Source of the DNA: Xiphias gladius | Taxonomy: Eukaryota; Chordata; Actinopteri; Istiophoriformes; Xiphiidae | DNA: 64,000 nucleotides | Reading direction: 5' to 3' | Assembly (NCBI RefSeq): GCF_016859285.1 | Contig: NC_053422.1 | Location: 24,780,962-24,844,961 of the forward strand | Shown here: positions 22,441-35,210 of the stretch, piece by piece | Numbering within the stretch: position 1 is the stretch's first letter | Layout of the letters: every line of letters begins with the position of its first letter | Notes under the pieces: generated by a model | What the model saw: the letters and a program-made list of their open reading frames with translations, nothing else | The model's database searches: none | What the model was told of the DNA's origin: nothing | Made by a program: the position numbers and the translations under genes

Positions 22441-23832
22441 AGAAGTGTGACTGAACAGATACGAGCATGACAGCACTAGGGAACATCCCACTGGAGTCAA
22501 GTATTTAGCAACTAAAATAATATCTGTGCAGGAAAGCGGAAGACTTAATTTATGCCATGATGTAATATCAAGTAAATCACAAGACTATTTCTGTATTCAC
22601 TGAACTATCTCTTGAAAAGTCTTAATTATGTATATAATATTTTATGTCTGGCATTTTCCTCATGTCATTGGTGTTTTATTTGCTATCTTACGTCCAAGAA
22701 CATACACATATTAAAATAAGAATCTGCGCAAAATCATTTATGAACAGCCCTGCACCATTTTGTTCTAACCTTCAAACTTTTGGAAACAAGAAATCCTTGA
22801 TTAATTTAAGTTTGTGAACATTTCTTTAAAAGGTCTACAATAACTGAAAACTGTAAAGTTGTTAATGTGTAGTCATTTATCAGCCGTAGTTACCAACTAC
22901 ATTAGAGTCTAAGTAAGTTTTGCATTTGTTGAGGAGTATCAGGTTTTTCCTACTTCTACCATTAACAAGGCTCCTAATTATATAGATTTATGGAAATAAA
23001 TATGACCAGCACTGTGACTCTTTTGTGGCTTTGTGGAGAAGATAATTTGTTATGCTGTTTTTGCTGATAAAATACAGGAATACATTAGCTGTATACTGCA
23101 GTCATTCTAAATAGGTTCACAATTCTAAATAGGTTCACAAGGCTGAACTCGTTGGTATGCTCATGATAAACCCTAGTTCTTAGAAGAAGGAATGCTTTCT
23201 ATTCAATGTTGCAACTGAATTATCTCCCAACTTTCCTATTTACTTTCAGCTTTAAACCACTGCAGTGTTTCTCAAAATCTGACATTTGTCCTTCACTTTG
23301 CTTTTGAAATTCATTTAAGTGCCTCACAAATGCAGTTGTGGTTTGCGAAAGCAATCCGAGTTTCAAAGGAAGCTGTGTGGCCCCTCCTTTAAAAGCAACA
23401 TGAGTACACAGTAGAGATAGATGACAAATCTGTTGAGAGTGTAATAGCTTTAACAGCTCCTGGACCTATATATTTAAAGAAAGGATAAGGTGTGGTAAAG
23501 CAAAGATATGCAAACATATACACACACATATCAACGTTTTTTGCCGGTGTAAAGGTACACTTTCTTTCAGAGGTCTTTCAGAGAATTCAAACAAAACCTG
23601 AACACATCCCTAAAAATCTATCATCACTTTATAACCCTGCACTGACCACATCAGCTGACTCCTTCTTTACATGCAAACACGTACACACACACACATAATT
23701 GTTGGTGAGTTCACTTGATAACAATTGCAATCAAAATATCTCTGGATTACTTTGATTCTGAAGAAAACTTAATAATGTAATGATTCTCAGGCAATTTCCG
23801 GATGGTACCATGCTAAAATCCTGACGATAAGC
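22441..23832. other. No gene; small tandem duplication
   Basis: An 18-bp unit (attctaaataggttcaca) is duplicated head-to-tail at 23104-23140. Nothing coding is recognised. Confidence 0.45.
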
Positions 23833-24235
23833 AGGTATGTTTACCATGCTCACTATCTAAGTTCAGCATATTAGCATGCTAACATTGTAGGTAATTGTTC
23901 ATAAGTCAAAGTACTGGAAAAATTTAAAGTTGGATCTGATAATGTCTGTACCAAATTTCATGGCAATTCATCCAATAGTTGTTGAGACATTACACATAAA
24001 ACCATAACTGCAAACCTCATGAGGAGGTAGAGGAAAGGTCAGAGGAACCCCAAAGTCATTAGGATATGTTGTCTGGGACTTATAAATGTGCCAATCCATC
24101 AGGTAGATGTTGAAATGTTGAGATAAATGAAAGCTTTCCCCTACAGGTAGAGATAGAGAAAAAGTCAATAGACAATCCATCTTATATCTGATGAGATTTC
24201 AGTCTAGACCAAAGTGGTGCACCTACCAACTGAGA
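23833..24235 (+). repeat. Teleost interspersed repeat, family A (right part)
   Basis: accatgctcac, ttagcatgctaacattgta, ccaaatttcatggcaattc, tccaatagttgttgagacat and cagtctagaccaaagtgg match the right half and terminal repeat of the complete element at 30.6-31.6 kb. The left terminal repeat is not seen. Confidence 0.7.
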
Positions 24236-25511
24236 GTCAGACATTGCCATCTCAAGAGCCATGCCACTGGCATGGCTAAGAAATCATACACAGGTAGAGT
24301 CAACACAATTATCACAGTAAGTAAAGTAAAATATGCTATTATTTATTGAATTATCAGCCTTATATAGCCAGTATATATTGAGGCAACTTAACACTCAAAC
24401 TTCTCCACACTGATTAAAACAATAAAACTAATGTAGGCCTGTCTTTCTTTTACAGCCTGTCCAGTGCTGAGAAATGTGAACAGATGTGCATGTCCTCTGT
24501 TTACACTTGTACATAACCTAAATGCGCTTGTTTGTGTTTGACGTTGTTAACAGGCCTCTCTGCAGACCACTATAAGCCACTTTAAAGCTAAGGCCAATGT
24601 GAGGGATGTGTGATCCTGTAGATGTTGGTTGGCTTGACAGTGCGGATGACATCCCACCATGCAGTTGCTTTAGATGTTATGTATCCTACATCACTATTTC
24701 AGCCCCAGCTGGCTCAGGGGAGATGTGATTACAAGGCTCCGCAATAACCCTGCAATCTGTAGTGGAAAGGACAAGGGTTGGGGTTAAATAATTGATGAAG
24801 ATTCACTGTTTGTTCACTGATTGAGTGACTGACTGATTGAATGACTGTTGTCCTCCAAAGAAAAAGTCTTTGGTCTTTGTTCACTTGTATTGGATGTATT
24901 TACTTTTGCTTAATTTTTCCTAATACCCTCACCCCACCTGTCGACTCCTTTCCCATCTACTTTTGTCATTTTCCTCATTAATGCGCCTCTCCTGCACATC
25001 TTTTCCATTTTGCTTCTTTTTCCCCTGCCTGGCTCTGGTGATATAAGGTATGGCGTAAGCTAATGAAACCTGAGGGATTAAGTAAAGCTATTGTCATAAC
25101 TTGGGCTAACACCACAGTATTTCACACACATACACAAACAGACCACAGACAACCAGGTGACATGAGGTATAGAGACAGAGCTATTTCACCTTGGGGGGAG
25201 GAGGTATGTCTATTTTCAAGACACAGGTCTTCAAGGCAGGGATAACAGGGACCCAGCACACACACATACACAGTCTGCAGTCTGTGGCTCTGAAAAAAAA
25301 GAGATGACCACAAGCTCATATACTCCACCCAGAAATGTGCAGAGAGACCAAGCTGTCAGGCTGTTCACACACTCAGGAAGCCAGATCACCTGAAGTCAAT
25401 ATCCAGACAAGGCTTGCTGAAACACATCCTCTCTGCCGACTCATAATGTCGACTTAATCTTTCACGAGTCGAAGCTCATTTCTTTTCTATGAATGAGTGT
25501 GAATGTGCATT
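24236..25511. other. No recognisable gene or repeat
   Basis: A small patch of CACA words lies near 25120-25145. No exon with recognisable protein similarity. Confidence 0.4.
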
Positions 25512-26490
25512 TAAAGTGCATTCAGAAAGTATTCAGACCCCTTCACTTTTTTCACATTTTGTTATGTTGCAGCCTGATACTAGAATTGTTTAAAATATTA
25601 ATAATCACAAAGTGAAAACAGAATTTTAGAAAGTTTTGCAATTAAAAAAAAACAAAACAGAAATGTCATATTGACATAAGTATTCAGACCCTCTGCTATG
25701 ACACTTGAAATTCAGCTCAGGTGCCTCCCGTTTCTCTCGATCCTCTTTGAGATGTTTCTACACCTTGATTGGAGTCCAGCTGTGATAATTTCACGATTGG
25801 CCATGATTTGTAGAAACACACAACTGTCTATATAAAGTCTCATAGCTGACAATGCATATTAAAACAAAAACCAAGCCATGAGCTTGAAGGAACTGCCTGC
25901 AGAGCTCAGAGACAGGATTGTGTCGAGGCACAGATCTGGGGAAGGCTACAAAAAAATTCTGCTGCATTGAAGGTTCCCAAGAGCAAAGTGGCCTCCATAA
26001 TTCTTCAATAGAAGAAGTTTGGAACAACCAGGACTCTTCCTAGAGCTGGCCGCCCAGCCAAACTGAGCAATCAGGGGAGAAGAACCTTGGTAAGAGAGGT
26101 GACCAAGAACTCAATGGTCCCCCCAGCTGAGCTCCAGAGATTCCGTGTGGACTTCCAGGGGCACAACCATCACTGCAGCACTCAATTAAACCAGGCTTTA
26201 TGGCAGAGTGGCCAGACAGATGCCTCTCCTCAGTGAAAGACACATGAAAGCCCACTTGGAGTTTACAAAAAAGCAGCTAAAGGAATCTCAGACTGTGAGA
26301 AACAAGATTCCCTGGTCTGATGAAACCAAGGTTGAGTAGTTTGACCTCAATTCTAATCATCATGTCTGGAGGAAATCAGGCTCCGCTCATCACCTGCCAA
26401 TGCCATACTAGCAGTGAAACATGGTGGTGGCAGCATCATGCTGCGGGGTTGTTTTACAGCAGCAAAGAAAGGGAGACGGATGACATCCTC
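25512..26490 (+). mobile_element. Tc1-like transposon with IR/DR ends, 3' half missing
   Basis: The left end has the outer repeat cagaaagtattcagacccc (about 25523) and an inner copy aagtattcagaccctctgc (about 25679), the paired-direct-repeat structure of fish Tc1-like elements. Transposase pieces follow in order and in changing frames: LKELPAELRDRIVSRHRSGE (helix-turn-helix domain), then SSRDSVWTSRGTTITA, LEFTKKQLKESQ, PWSDETKVE (second catalytic Asp region), SNHHVWRKSG and a decayed HGGGSIMLRGCF. Sequence similarity ends at about 26480, before the last acidic residue and the right inverted repeat. It is a truncated fossil. Confidence 0.88.
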
Positions 26491-27184
26491 AATGTAACCC
26501 TGAGACCTCAATTACAACCATTGCTTAGGCATAAAATGGGGCCTGAAAGAGGCATACGTATATATAAAACGATGCTTCGCACATATTTAATTTCACTTCA
26601 TATCACACGTTATTTATTTACGCAATTTATCCTGAACATTCAAACCAGCATTGTTATTTGTGCTTCTGCTATTGAGCCATAACTATTCCATAAGCATCTT
26701 TCAGTTGTAAAAGCTATAAGCTCAAATCTCAAATCTTTAATTTGGCTCAATATTTCTTCAGCGCTGTCTCACCATCACATTCCCCACCCCTGGAGTGCAG
26801 ATGAGAGGGCCAAACTGTATGCTACTTACACTAGTGGTCAGTTGTGGAGTGTACCGCAGCTTTTGAAATGCTTCAATGATGTCAGGATGTGGCAGGTGGC
26901 AGGATTCAGGGAAGTCTGGCTTGCCTTTCCTCGATATTAAGCTTGAATATACTGAGTCCTTTTCACCACAACCACATTAACCAGGCTAATTAAATTATCA
27001 TCCTCAGCTGTAGAGAACCAAAATAACATCAAATAGCAATAAAGAATTACAGAACAGAGCATCAATAGTTTTTAATAATAACTTAATTATATTTTAATAT
27101 CTTAATACTACACGCTGCCTTTTCCAGCCGCAACACCCAACACCACCTGAATTCATAATCAACTGTGAAATTGAGAGAAACACC
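26491..27184. other. No recognisable gene
   Basis: Lies between two Tc1-like fossils. No recognisable coding or repeat structure. Confidence 0.4.
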
Positions 27185-28082
27185 TACAGTTCTGGTTGAA
27201 ATTATTGGTACTCCTGAACTTGAAGTACAGAATTTAGAGTTTCATCAGAAATAAATGCAAATTAAATGCAAATTAACCAATTTAACCAATTTTGTATCAT
27301 AAGAATATTTAACAAAATGTCCAAAGAACAACAACAACATATAGTGAAGTAAAAAATAGAAACATAAAGTGTTCACTTGACGCAATTATTGGCACCCTTT
27401 GGATTAATTTAATTAGTTATTATTATTAATTAGTTCCTCAAGCAAAACAAAAAAACAAATAACACTCACCTATGCTTAATTTTCAGTGTTCACAAGACCG
27501 GAATTAACCAATGAAGGAAGGTTTTACTGCATAAAAAGGGGCTGATTGCTTCAGCTAGGTTCAAGTAGGGCTCCATGGGTGAAGGCCAAAGAGGACGCCA
27601 CTATTGAAAGAAAGGCACAAAGGCAAGACTAATATTTGCAAAAACTTTCATAGATAAGCCAGAGTCTTTCTGGGAAAACAGTGCTTCAGTTTGTTTATAG
27701 GTGACGAAATGAAGCCCATCAGGAAAAGAACACCCCAACTACACTAAAACATGGTGGAGGTTCTATCATGCTGTTGGGCTGCTTTGCTGTTTCTGGTACT
27801 GGAGGCACTAAATGTATCAAAGGAAAGATGAAATGGGACAATTACCAAGGAATTTTATAGCAAAATGTGCCACCCAGTGTCAGTAAAGTAGGTTTGAGGC
27901 AAAGGTCTTGGGTCTTTCAGCAGGACACCAACCCAAAACACACATCCAGCAGCACAAAAGAATGGCTGAAAAGGAAAAGATGGACTGTTTTAAACTGGCC
28001 AGCGATGAGTCTTGACCTAAATGTCATTGAAAGCCCACCAGCCCATCAGGGCAGCCATCAGTTGAAACTTAGCAAAAACAGT
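27185..28082 (+). mobile_element. Second, different Tc1-like transposon, decayed
   Basis: The left end tacagttctggttgaaatta has an inner related copy near 27381 (caattattggcaccctttg). The middle of the transposase gene is mostly deleted. The last third is clear: a decayed GGSIMLLGCFAVSGTGG, then FQQDTNPKHTSSSTKEWLKR and LNWPAMSLDLNVIES, the DDE-region signature of Tc1 enzymes (usual PDLNPIEN, here LDLNVIES). There is no right inverted repeat. Its ends differ from those of the element at 25.5 kb, so it is a separate family. Confidence 0.87.
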
Positions 28083-28086
28083 AAAG

Positions 28087-28122
28087 TGTTGAGAGTATAA
28101 AATGCATTTTATACTCTCAACA
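28087..28122. repeat. 36-bp perfect palindrome
   Basis: The two 18-base halves (tgttgagagtataaaatg and cattttatactctcaaca) are exact reverse complements with no spacer. After one mismatch the symmetry continues for three more bases on each side. It sits right after the decayed Tc1 element. Confidence 0.9.
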
Positions 28123-28126
28123 TTTT

Positions 28127-30616
28127 GGCTCAGGTTCTGTTTTACCGTGCTTCTGTCGGGAAATCTGTCAGGTCAATACAAACATGACTTTAAAAGAATG
28201 CTAATCTTGCTCTGTGTCTGCTGGATGTGTAAATAGGCAAATATTTGCTAACATGTTCACCCTAGCAAGTTTGCCGACACAATGTCAGTGCTGTGCTTAC
28301 ACCCTCCTCCAAAGCGGCCAGTAAATTTAGTTAAAATCAGGTTTGACTAATTCCCACAGAAATAAAAATTAAATTAAGCATGGCTATTACAGGAGGTGAT
28401 GCTTGCTGAGTGAGAAGAGCTGACGACAGGCTAATGTTACTAAGTAGAACTGACAAACTTGTCAGTGGTGCTGGATCAAGTAGTCATTGCTGCTGAGTTC
28501 CTGGTTAAACCCAAGCTTAGCAGCAATATTGATATGGTGGCCACACTGAAATTTGTAGCCCATGTGATTTACTTGGGCCCAAGAAGAATTTACAAAGGAA
28601 ATGGTGTATTTCCCAAAAGTTAAACAAGGATGTGTTCAGAAGCAGACTTTAGTATGAAAAGCATTGAAAAGAGTGATGATAATCATTATAAAAAGCTCAG
28701 CCACTGGTACAGAGCATGCATTGTTGAGGATGGTGACAGCGCCGCTGTTGAGAAAGCTTGGTCCTACAATTGATTTCATCAGTTATATTTCAGGTAAAGG
28801 GGGACATCAATGTAAGCTGCAATGGAGACTGTAAACTGCACTGTAGACAGTGGTACTCTGCTGAAAAAGAAAGCAGCCAGAGAGTGAGCAATGGAGAGAT
28901 GAAAGGTAGAGGAGAAAGGAGAGTCAGAGGACACATGACACTTTTTGTTTAGTGATCCATGGTAACAGTTTTATTACAGTACATTCATTATAGTCAAATG
29001 CCATAAGACGTAAGATGAAAGACAGAGAAGGAGGGAGGGTAGACATAGGTCAGATGAGGCAATGAGTTGACTTTAACTCCAATTTGAGATTCTACAGTTA
29101 GATCAATAATTCTATCAGGAGGGCTGCTCCTGATATCAAAAGTTTTGAATTTAACTTAAATCTGTTCATTTGTGTGCTATAAAATTATTATTTTTTATTA
29201 ACGTCAGATACAATATAATTCCTCATCTGATGTCAAAGTACACCTTTAACTGAAAGCTGCAAGTCAAAAAAAAACAAAAACTTTATAGAACCAAGGTCTC
29301 CTCCCACTTCTCATCTCATCCTGAAAAGTCGCACTGGATGTATAAATGCTATGTTTTGCAGAATCACGCGGAATACTGTAATTCCTAATTAAGAACCCAC
29401 TGTGTGATTTGTTTCAATAACTATGATGCATTAATACATGCTTAAACAACTACCTTAAACTTTAAACATCACAGCTGTCCACTTGTGATCAGATCATGTT
29501 AATGCCAGGTCTGAATAGGGCCAAGAGGAATTGGATTAAAAATGCTCTCTGTGCCTTTCAAACAAATCATGCACACTTGAATGCTAAAATTAAATGTTTT
29601 AATCTGTTGTCTGTAAAGCTCTGATGGTGAATTCAAACAGTCTTTCTGCAAAACGTACCAACTTAAAACTTAATTTGTATTTAATCATTTAATAATGATT
29701 CACAATTTTCTTTTCCATTAGCTCAGTCATATACTCTGTTATACACCCATTTGTTCCCATTATAAATTTACATTCTGTTTTATTAAGGGTGAAGGCAGCA
29801 ATCAAATTATTAGTCCTATTGAACTTGGCATTAGACATCCTACAGTGAACACACTCACAAACACTCACACTGCAAACATTTCGAGTTGTTTGCCTCTAAG
29901 CAATTGAGTGCACAAATAGCACAAATGACCATATTTCTTTTTCATCAGCAACATCTAAGAACATTTTTTTTATTTTCTATCTTGTTCCTTTCCAAGAATA
30001 GAACAATATGTCTGATCTCTGGGCATTTTGACATTTTATCATGAATAAAAAAAATATTTTATTTGCTCCCAGGGAAAGGAAACATTTTCTGTCTGTGGGA
30101 GACAAAATTAACTGTCCTTATTAAGGGAAATGATTGCTTTTCTTCCATACACAAAGTTAAGCAGCTTAATCTCTCATTCTGACTACCCATTTCTGCTATT
30201 TGCACCTTTTTCCCTCCATCTCTCTGTCTGCTCTTTCCACGAATCAGGATTTTTACTTTTTTCTTTTTGTTTCCATTAGTACCAGGAGCAGGCAATTGTT
30301 TCTTTCTGATGGTTGGGTCACTGCTAATAGGTGTTCTGGTGGAACCTTGTGATGATGTGTGGCAGCATATCTGAACCTGCAGTATCACCTTTCTGCTCTC
30401 TTTTGTCTGTCTTTGGCTCCTGTCACCTTTGTTTCTCATACTTTATCTGTCTTACCCATTCCTTTGTGTTTTTCTAGCCATGCAATTTATTTGTCTCAAT
30501 GTCTCCTTTTCCTTTATTGAAATTTACAGTTCATCTCTGTTGTTTCATATAATTTCATAGCTGATTTAGCAGGTTGTTAATTGTAGGATATAGTGTTTTA
30601 AGCCATGCAGGCAGTG
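28127..30616. other. No gene recognised
   Basis: AT-rich. The 126-codon minus-strand frame at 30059-30439 is lysine/serine-rich low complexity without a known fold. A segment near 30240-30345 resembles one near 32060-32160 (see findings). Confidence 0.4.
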
Positions 30617-31560
30617 GGTTGGTTGACCCTACTTTGGCTCGGACTGAAATATCTCAACAGCTTTTGGATTACCATGAAGTTTTATAAAGATAACCGTGGA
30701 ACCCAGATGATGAAGCCTGTTGATTTTGGTGAACTCCTGACCGTTCATGTAGCACCACCTGGAGTTTGAAATTTGGGGTTTTGGGTGAAATGTCTCAAGA
30801 AATATTTGGATGGATTGCCCTGAAATTTGCTACAGACATTGATGCCTCCAAGGATGAATTATAATTACTTTGATGAACCACTGACTTTTCATCTGATGCA
30901 TCAGGTCATAATATTAATTTGGTTGATGACCAGATACCTGCAAAACTGATGAGACTCTGATCATACTCCAGTTGTGCTTTGTTCTTACTACTAATTAGCA
31001 AATGTTAGCTTGTAAACATGCTAACCTAAATTGGTGAACATGGTAAACACTATACCTGCTAAACATCAGATGGTCACTGTGAGGATGTTAGCATGCTTAC
31101 ATTACCATTTAGCTCAAAGCACTGCTGGTAAATTAACAGCTCCTGCTTAACATTAGCATTTCATTAATTAATTAGCACAAAACCAAAGTACATTTTGGGC
31201 CAATGGGAATGTCAGTGTTTTACAGGTATTTGTCATAAACCAGTGTATTGGACAAATTAAAATTTTGACATCACGATAGTGGGTAAATTCCCTAAGGGGA
31301 ACATCAATAGCTTTACCAGATTTCATCATAATCCATCTGATAGTTGTTGAGACATTTCACTTCACTAAGAAAACAAAAATGTCAGCCTCATTGTGTTGCA
31401 AGAGGAAAAGTCAAGGGATCACCAAAGTCAGTACGATTCATTCTCTGGGGACCAGGAATGTCAGAATTAAATATTACAGAATTTCATAAATGTTCATCCA
31501 ACTGTTTCATAACTGTTGTTGAGGTACTTCAGTCTGGACCAAAGGAGATGGACCAACTAA
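30617..31560. mobile_element. Family A element, apparently full length, with long terminal inverted repeats
   Basis: The left end (about 30617-30660) reads ggctcggactgaaatatctc. The right end, in reverse complement, reads tggtccagactgaagtacct. These imperfect inverted repeats of about 43 bp bound a 944-bp unit. Inside are further copies of the same phrase (ggatggattgccctgaaatt; ccatctgatagttgttgaga), so the element is internally built of repeats of its end. No reading frame for a transposase. Probably a non-autonomous DNA transposon; the class is unknown to me. Confidence 0.65.
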
Positions 31561-32539
31561 CTGACGGACTGACATTAACGTCCAAAATATGTCAATTGCC
31601 AAAAATACACCGATCCCTAAATTACGATCCCTTTTCCTAGCGCTCTACTTTTAATTTCTGCCATTATACTAAAAGGTCTGAATTATCTATTTAGTGAACT
31701 ACTGAGAGCTAAGTATATACTGTATAGTGTAGCAAATAAGAGAAGAGAATGATTTCAAACATCGAACTAATTTATTTTCATCTACATTTAAAAATACTTA
31801 TCTCATTGAATTGAACTAAGTATAGTCAGCATAAACAGTGCCTTTCATATGTCTGAATCTGTGGTTTGAGCTTTTAATGAAAGAAATTCACACAAGAACA
31901 CAAGAAATTCAACTCTACATAATGTGAGCAGCACTTCCACACTGTTCACAATCTGGCATCAGTTACATTTTAGTAGCCTAGCAACAATTTGGTTAAAGAA
32001 GTTTATTCACTTTGAATTTTATTTATCTCCTTTTGTGTCATCCTTCCTTATCCTCCAATCTCCAGTACCTTGATGCTTTTTTGTTTCCATTAGGATCAGG
32101 AGCAGTCAAAGCACTGTTTTCTCTGCATGGCTACTTTGCTGATAGGAGGGCAGGTGCAACTACACATGAGGAGTTGGCATAGAAAAGAAAACAAATGCAA
32201 CCAATTGCTGACCTTGCTGAATACCAATGGTGAGACCCACAATTTTGTGTGTTTGTACACTCTTAATACATGTATTTCACTTTTGTGTGTTTGTTGTCCC
32301 CCACATGCTTCAATTTTTGTGTCCTTCTTTAATTATTCCGCTTAAGTGTAATTATTGTCAGCTTTCTAAAGTAACATGGTCTCCTAAATGTCATGTAAGG
32401 AGAAAGTGGGCTTCTTTACTTAGGGTAAAGGATTTTTCACAGCTAGGCTTCTGCTGGAACACCAAACCAAAATTGCAGAATGGCATCAAGACTGCAATAG
32501 CATTTCAATTTTTTATTGTTTTTTTAATTTAATTTAATT
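31561..32539. other. No gene recognised
   Basis: Unremarkable apart from the segment at 32060-32160 that resembles 30240-30345. Confidence 0.4.
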
Positions 32540-33260
32540 TTTTTTAATACAATTTTATCATCTTCACCATCACTCCACGGTTAGTTTTGCCAGGTTATCC
32601 CTTGCCACCTGATCCAACTCCCCACCAGCAGGTGACTAGTTGACAGCTCCACTACTCTCTTTACCCGAGTGTCCAACACATTCGGCCTGATCTGATGATG
32701 CAACTTCAAAATCGATTATTGGTCCTTCACTTAAGATTTTCTGTTACTAAGTGAAGTTACAAATAAACTGATGCTCAAGCATGCTACTTTTTATGGCCAA
32801 TCCATAACTAGCACAGAAGTCTCAAACAAAACCCCACTCTGGTTCACATGAGAAAGGCTGTCCCACCCAGTCCCTGCCTCTACGTTTGTTCCATCATAGT
32901 CCATGCAAGCAGTGAAGTCCCCCTGCACAACTACGGAGTCCTCGGCTGGTACCCTTTCCAGGAAGGTCAAGAGGGCTGCTGTGCCTATTACCTGGCACAG
33001 CAGCCAGGAAGGTAGAAGATTTTGAGGAGTTTGAATTTCAGAGATGGTTTATATTAGGTTGAGGTGAGCCTAGCTATATATAGACAGTACCACTCCATCA
33101 CCTGGGCCAGCTCCTTTGCCCTCCAGAGAGGTGACATTCCATGTCCTGAGAACCAATTACCAAAGTTCAGCACACTAAGGCCCCCACTTTTGCCTGCTGC
33201 CTGATTGGATGGTGGGCCCACACAGTGGTGATTCCATCAAATGCCTAGGGCAAGCATGAG
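32540..33260 (-). mobile_element. LINE fragment, APE-endonuclease domain
   Basis: The minus strand reads DSVVVQGDFTACMDYDG near 32950, corresponding to the LLGDFNAHVG core of APE-type LINE endonucleases. Then comes NQSGVLFETSVL (usual NxSGxLLLDFC) and, near 32710, IDFEVASSDQAECV (usual IDFVVVSSDLRPHV). The flanking phrase gaggtgacattccatgtcc is also typical of this fish LINE. Stops and frame shifts are present, and no reverse transcriptase is seen nearby, so it is an isolated 5' fragment. Confidence 0.78.
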
Positions 33261-35104
33261 TGGGCACCATAGATATACTGTAGATCTAGTCACCAGTCAC
33301 TGACTGGGAAACCTGTGAGCAAGTTTTCTATGCACTGACCGTGCTTTTCCGTGGCGACACATTTTTCCACAAATCCCTCAACCCTGACATTTATTCTTGG
33401 TTTCTATCTTTTGTCCACTGGGAAAATAAAAGGAATACAGAGATGAACAGCCGCTATGCAGCTTCTGGAGGACGAAACGCAGTGCCAACCAATCAGTTAT
33501 GAGTCTAATGGCATAGGCAGTAAAAGGGTTGGGCTAGCTGAGGCTAACAGTGTGCACAACCTGCACTGTTTGGTGAATGGATGAAAAGGAGATGACTGCT
33601 GGGTGTCAGGCTCCTTTATGGCAGGTCACTTGCATCACCAAGGTCACACGTGACTTTGTCAGTATGAGGTCTCGACCTCCGGTGCTTGCGAGTGGTAGCT
33701 GGATATTACTTACATTACATTTGTAACACTTGATAATCTTTGTTTCCAGCTTTCACCTACAGTTAGGTGTCATATAAAAGTTCAATCTCTGGCAGCTGTG
33801 CTTTAGGCATAATTGTGTCTGGGTGGGAAGCTGTTGAGGATTGTGTCTCCTACTGGTAGATCAGGTGTCTGTGCAGGGTTGTTATGTGGGGGAAGCATGA
33901 GAACTGTCACTGTGAAACTCTTTACACAGGAACTGGTAAACTGATACTTCTGATATAATTCGTTGCAAACTTACAGGTACTAGCTTTTCAGCTATGATGT
34001 ACATGAGAACTGTAAGGAGGTCAGTTAGATCAAATTTAAGTTCACTCTGGCCAAAACTCATAAATCCTGATCACCTTAGGCTGAGCAACCCACAACATAT
34101 TTTAATGCACATCTCAGACAATTGCTAATGTCCTACAGAAGCAAAGAAAGGACACTGACCAATCAAAATGCTGTGTACCCAAATATATCCCGTTGCAACA
34201 TACTGTATGTCTACATTTAATATATTGAGCCTCCTTTTCTGAAAACTCCTTGATTTCCCACGAGATAAAGTGTAGCCGGATAAAAAGTGGTTTTACATGT
34301 ATTTCACATCTATATTTGCAAGCCCTTGAGGTATAATGCCAGACAGAGACGCCAGAAACTCAGGGTTGGGCGTCACACTTGTTTCCTGCTCATATGGTGG
34401 ATTTCTGTCCAAGTTTTTGGATTGTCAGTGAACCACATCGAAAGAGCAATGCTTAAGTAGACAGTCACATTTTAAGAAATGTACAGTGTGCAATGCCAGC
34501 CATTATATATGAAAGCTTATTTAGCTGGGTGCTGTGTACACTGATAAGGTTTAATGACACATTTTCACGCCCGAACGTTTGCTGTTCATGTAATGCTTTG
34601 TGTAGACATGTGAATATGATACATATTTAAACATCTTGTACAGTATACCTTCCTCCTTCTTCTGCTACATATAACTTGTGGTTACTTTTGTAATGCTTTC
34701 ATCTATTTTATGCTGCATCGCATTTGACGTTTTTACATACAGATGTTATTTTTCATATTGAACTACAAGTGTTTTATCTTTGATGTAATAGACTACAACT
34801 GCAAATGGCACCTTAATTATGCATTTCAAGAAATGCTGCATTCATTTTTGGTTCCCCTGACTTCACTAAATCTTATCCCGAGATTTCTTTTTCTCCACTG
34901 CCCCTTCAAAGAAACAGTTACATGGGTTCCGTAAGACATAGTTTTCCCCCTATTCCTTCCATTCATATATTTTAGTTTATGAATAGAAATTGTTATAGCA
35001 TATCTTTATGTAACCCTAACTTGCATCTTGCATCTTATTGTGTAACCCCAACCAGTGTGTTTCTGGCTGAAAACTGATGGTAGGTATTAGATAGAAACTT
35101 CAGC
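33261..35104. other. No gene recognised
   Basis: No coding family, RNA gene or repeat identified in this 1.8 kb. Confidence 0.4.
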
Positions 35105-35136
35105 AGCTCGCCAGGCCGAATCCCTTCTGGAGATCT

Positions 35137-35210
35137 CGGTGACTCACCCTCCAAGACTACTGTATGTGTTTGCTGCGCTTCTGCCCAGGAATAGCCCAAC
35201 AGCAGCATGA
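35137..35210 (-). CDS. Possible first exon of a secreted protein (weak)
   Basis: On the minus strand a frame runs from about 35283 and contains the hydrophobic stretch SLLCIMLLLGYSWAEA followed by QQTHTVVLEG, then an exact-looking splice donor (gag followed by gtgagt). A Met inside the stretch (MLLLGYSWAEA) would give a short signal peptide with plausible cleavage after AEA. That is the shape of a first coding exon of a secreted or membrane protein. I do not recognise the protein, and no downstream exon was found on the minus strand at lower coordinates. Chance resemblance is quite possible. Confidence 0.2.

Noticed and set aside
30059-30439. 126-codon minus-strand frame
   Set aside because: Lysine/serine-rich low complexity, no recognised domain, no splice or promoter context.
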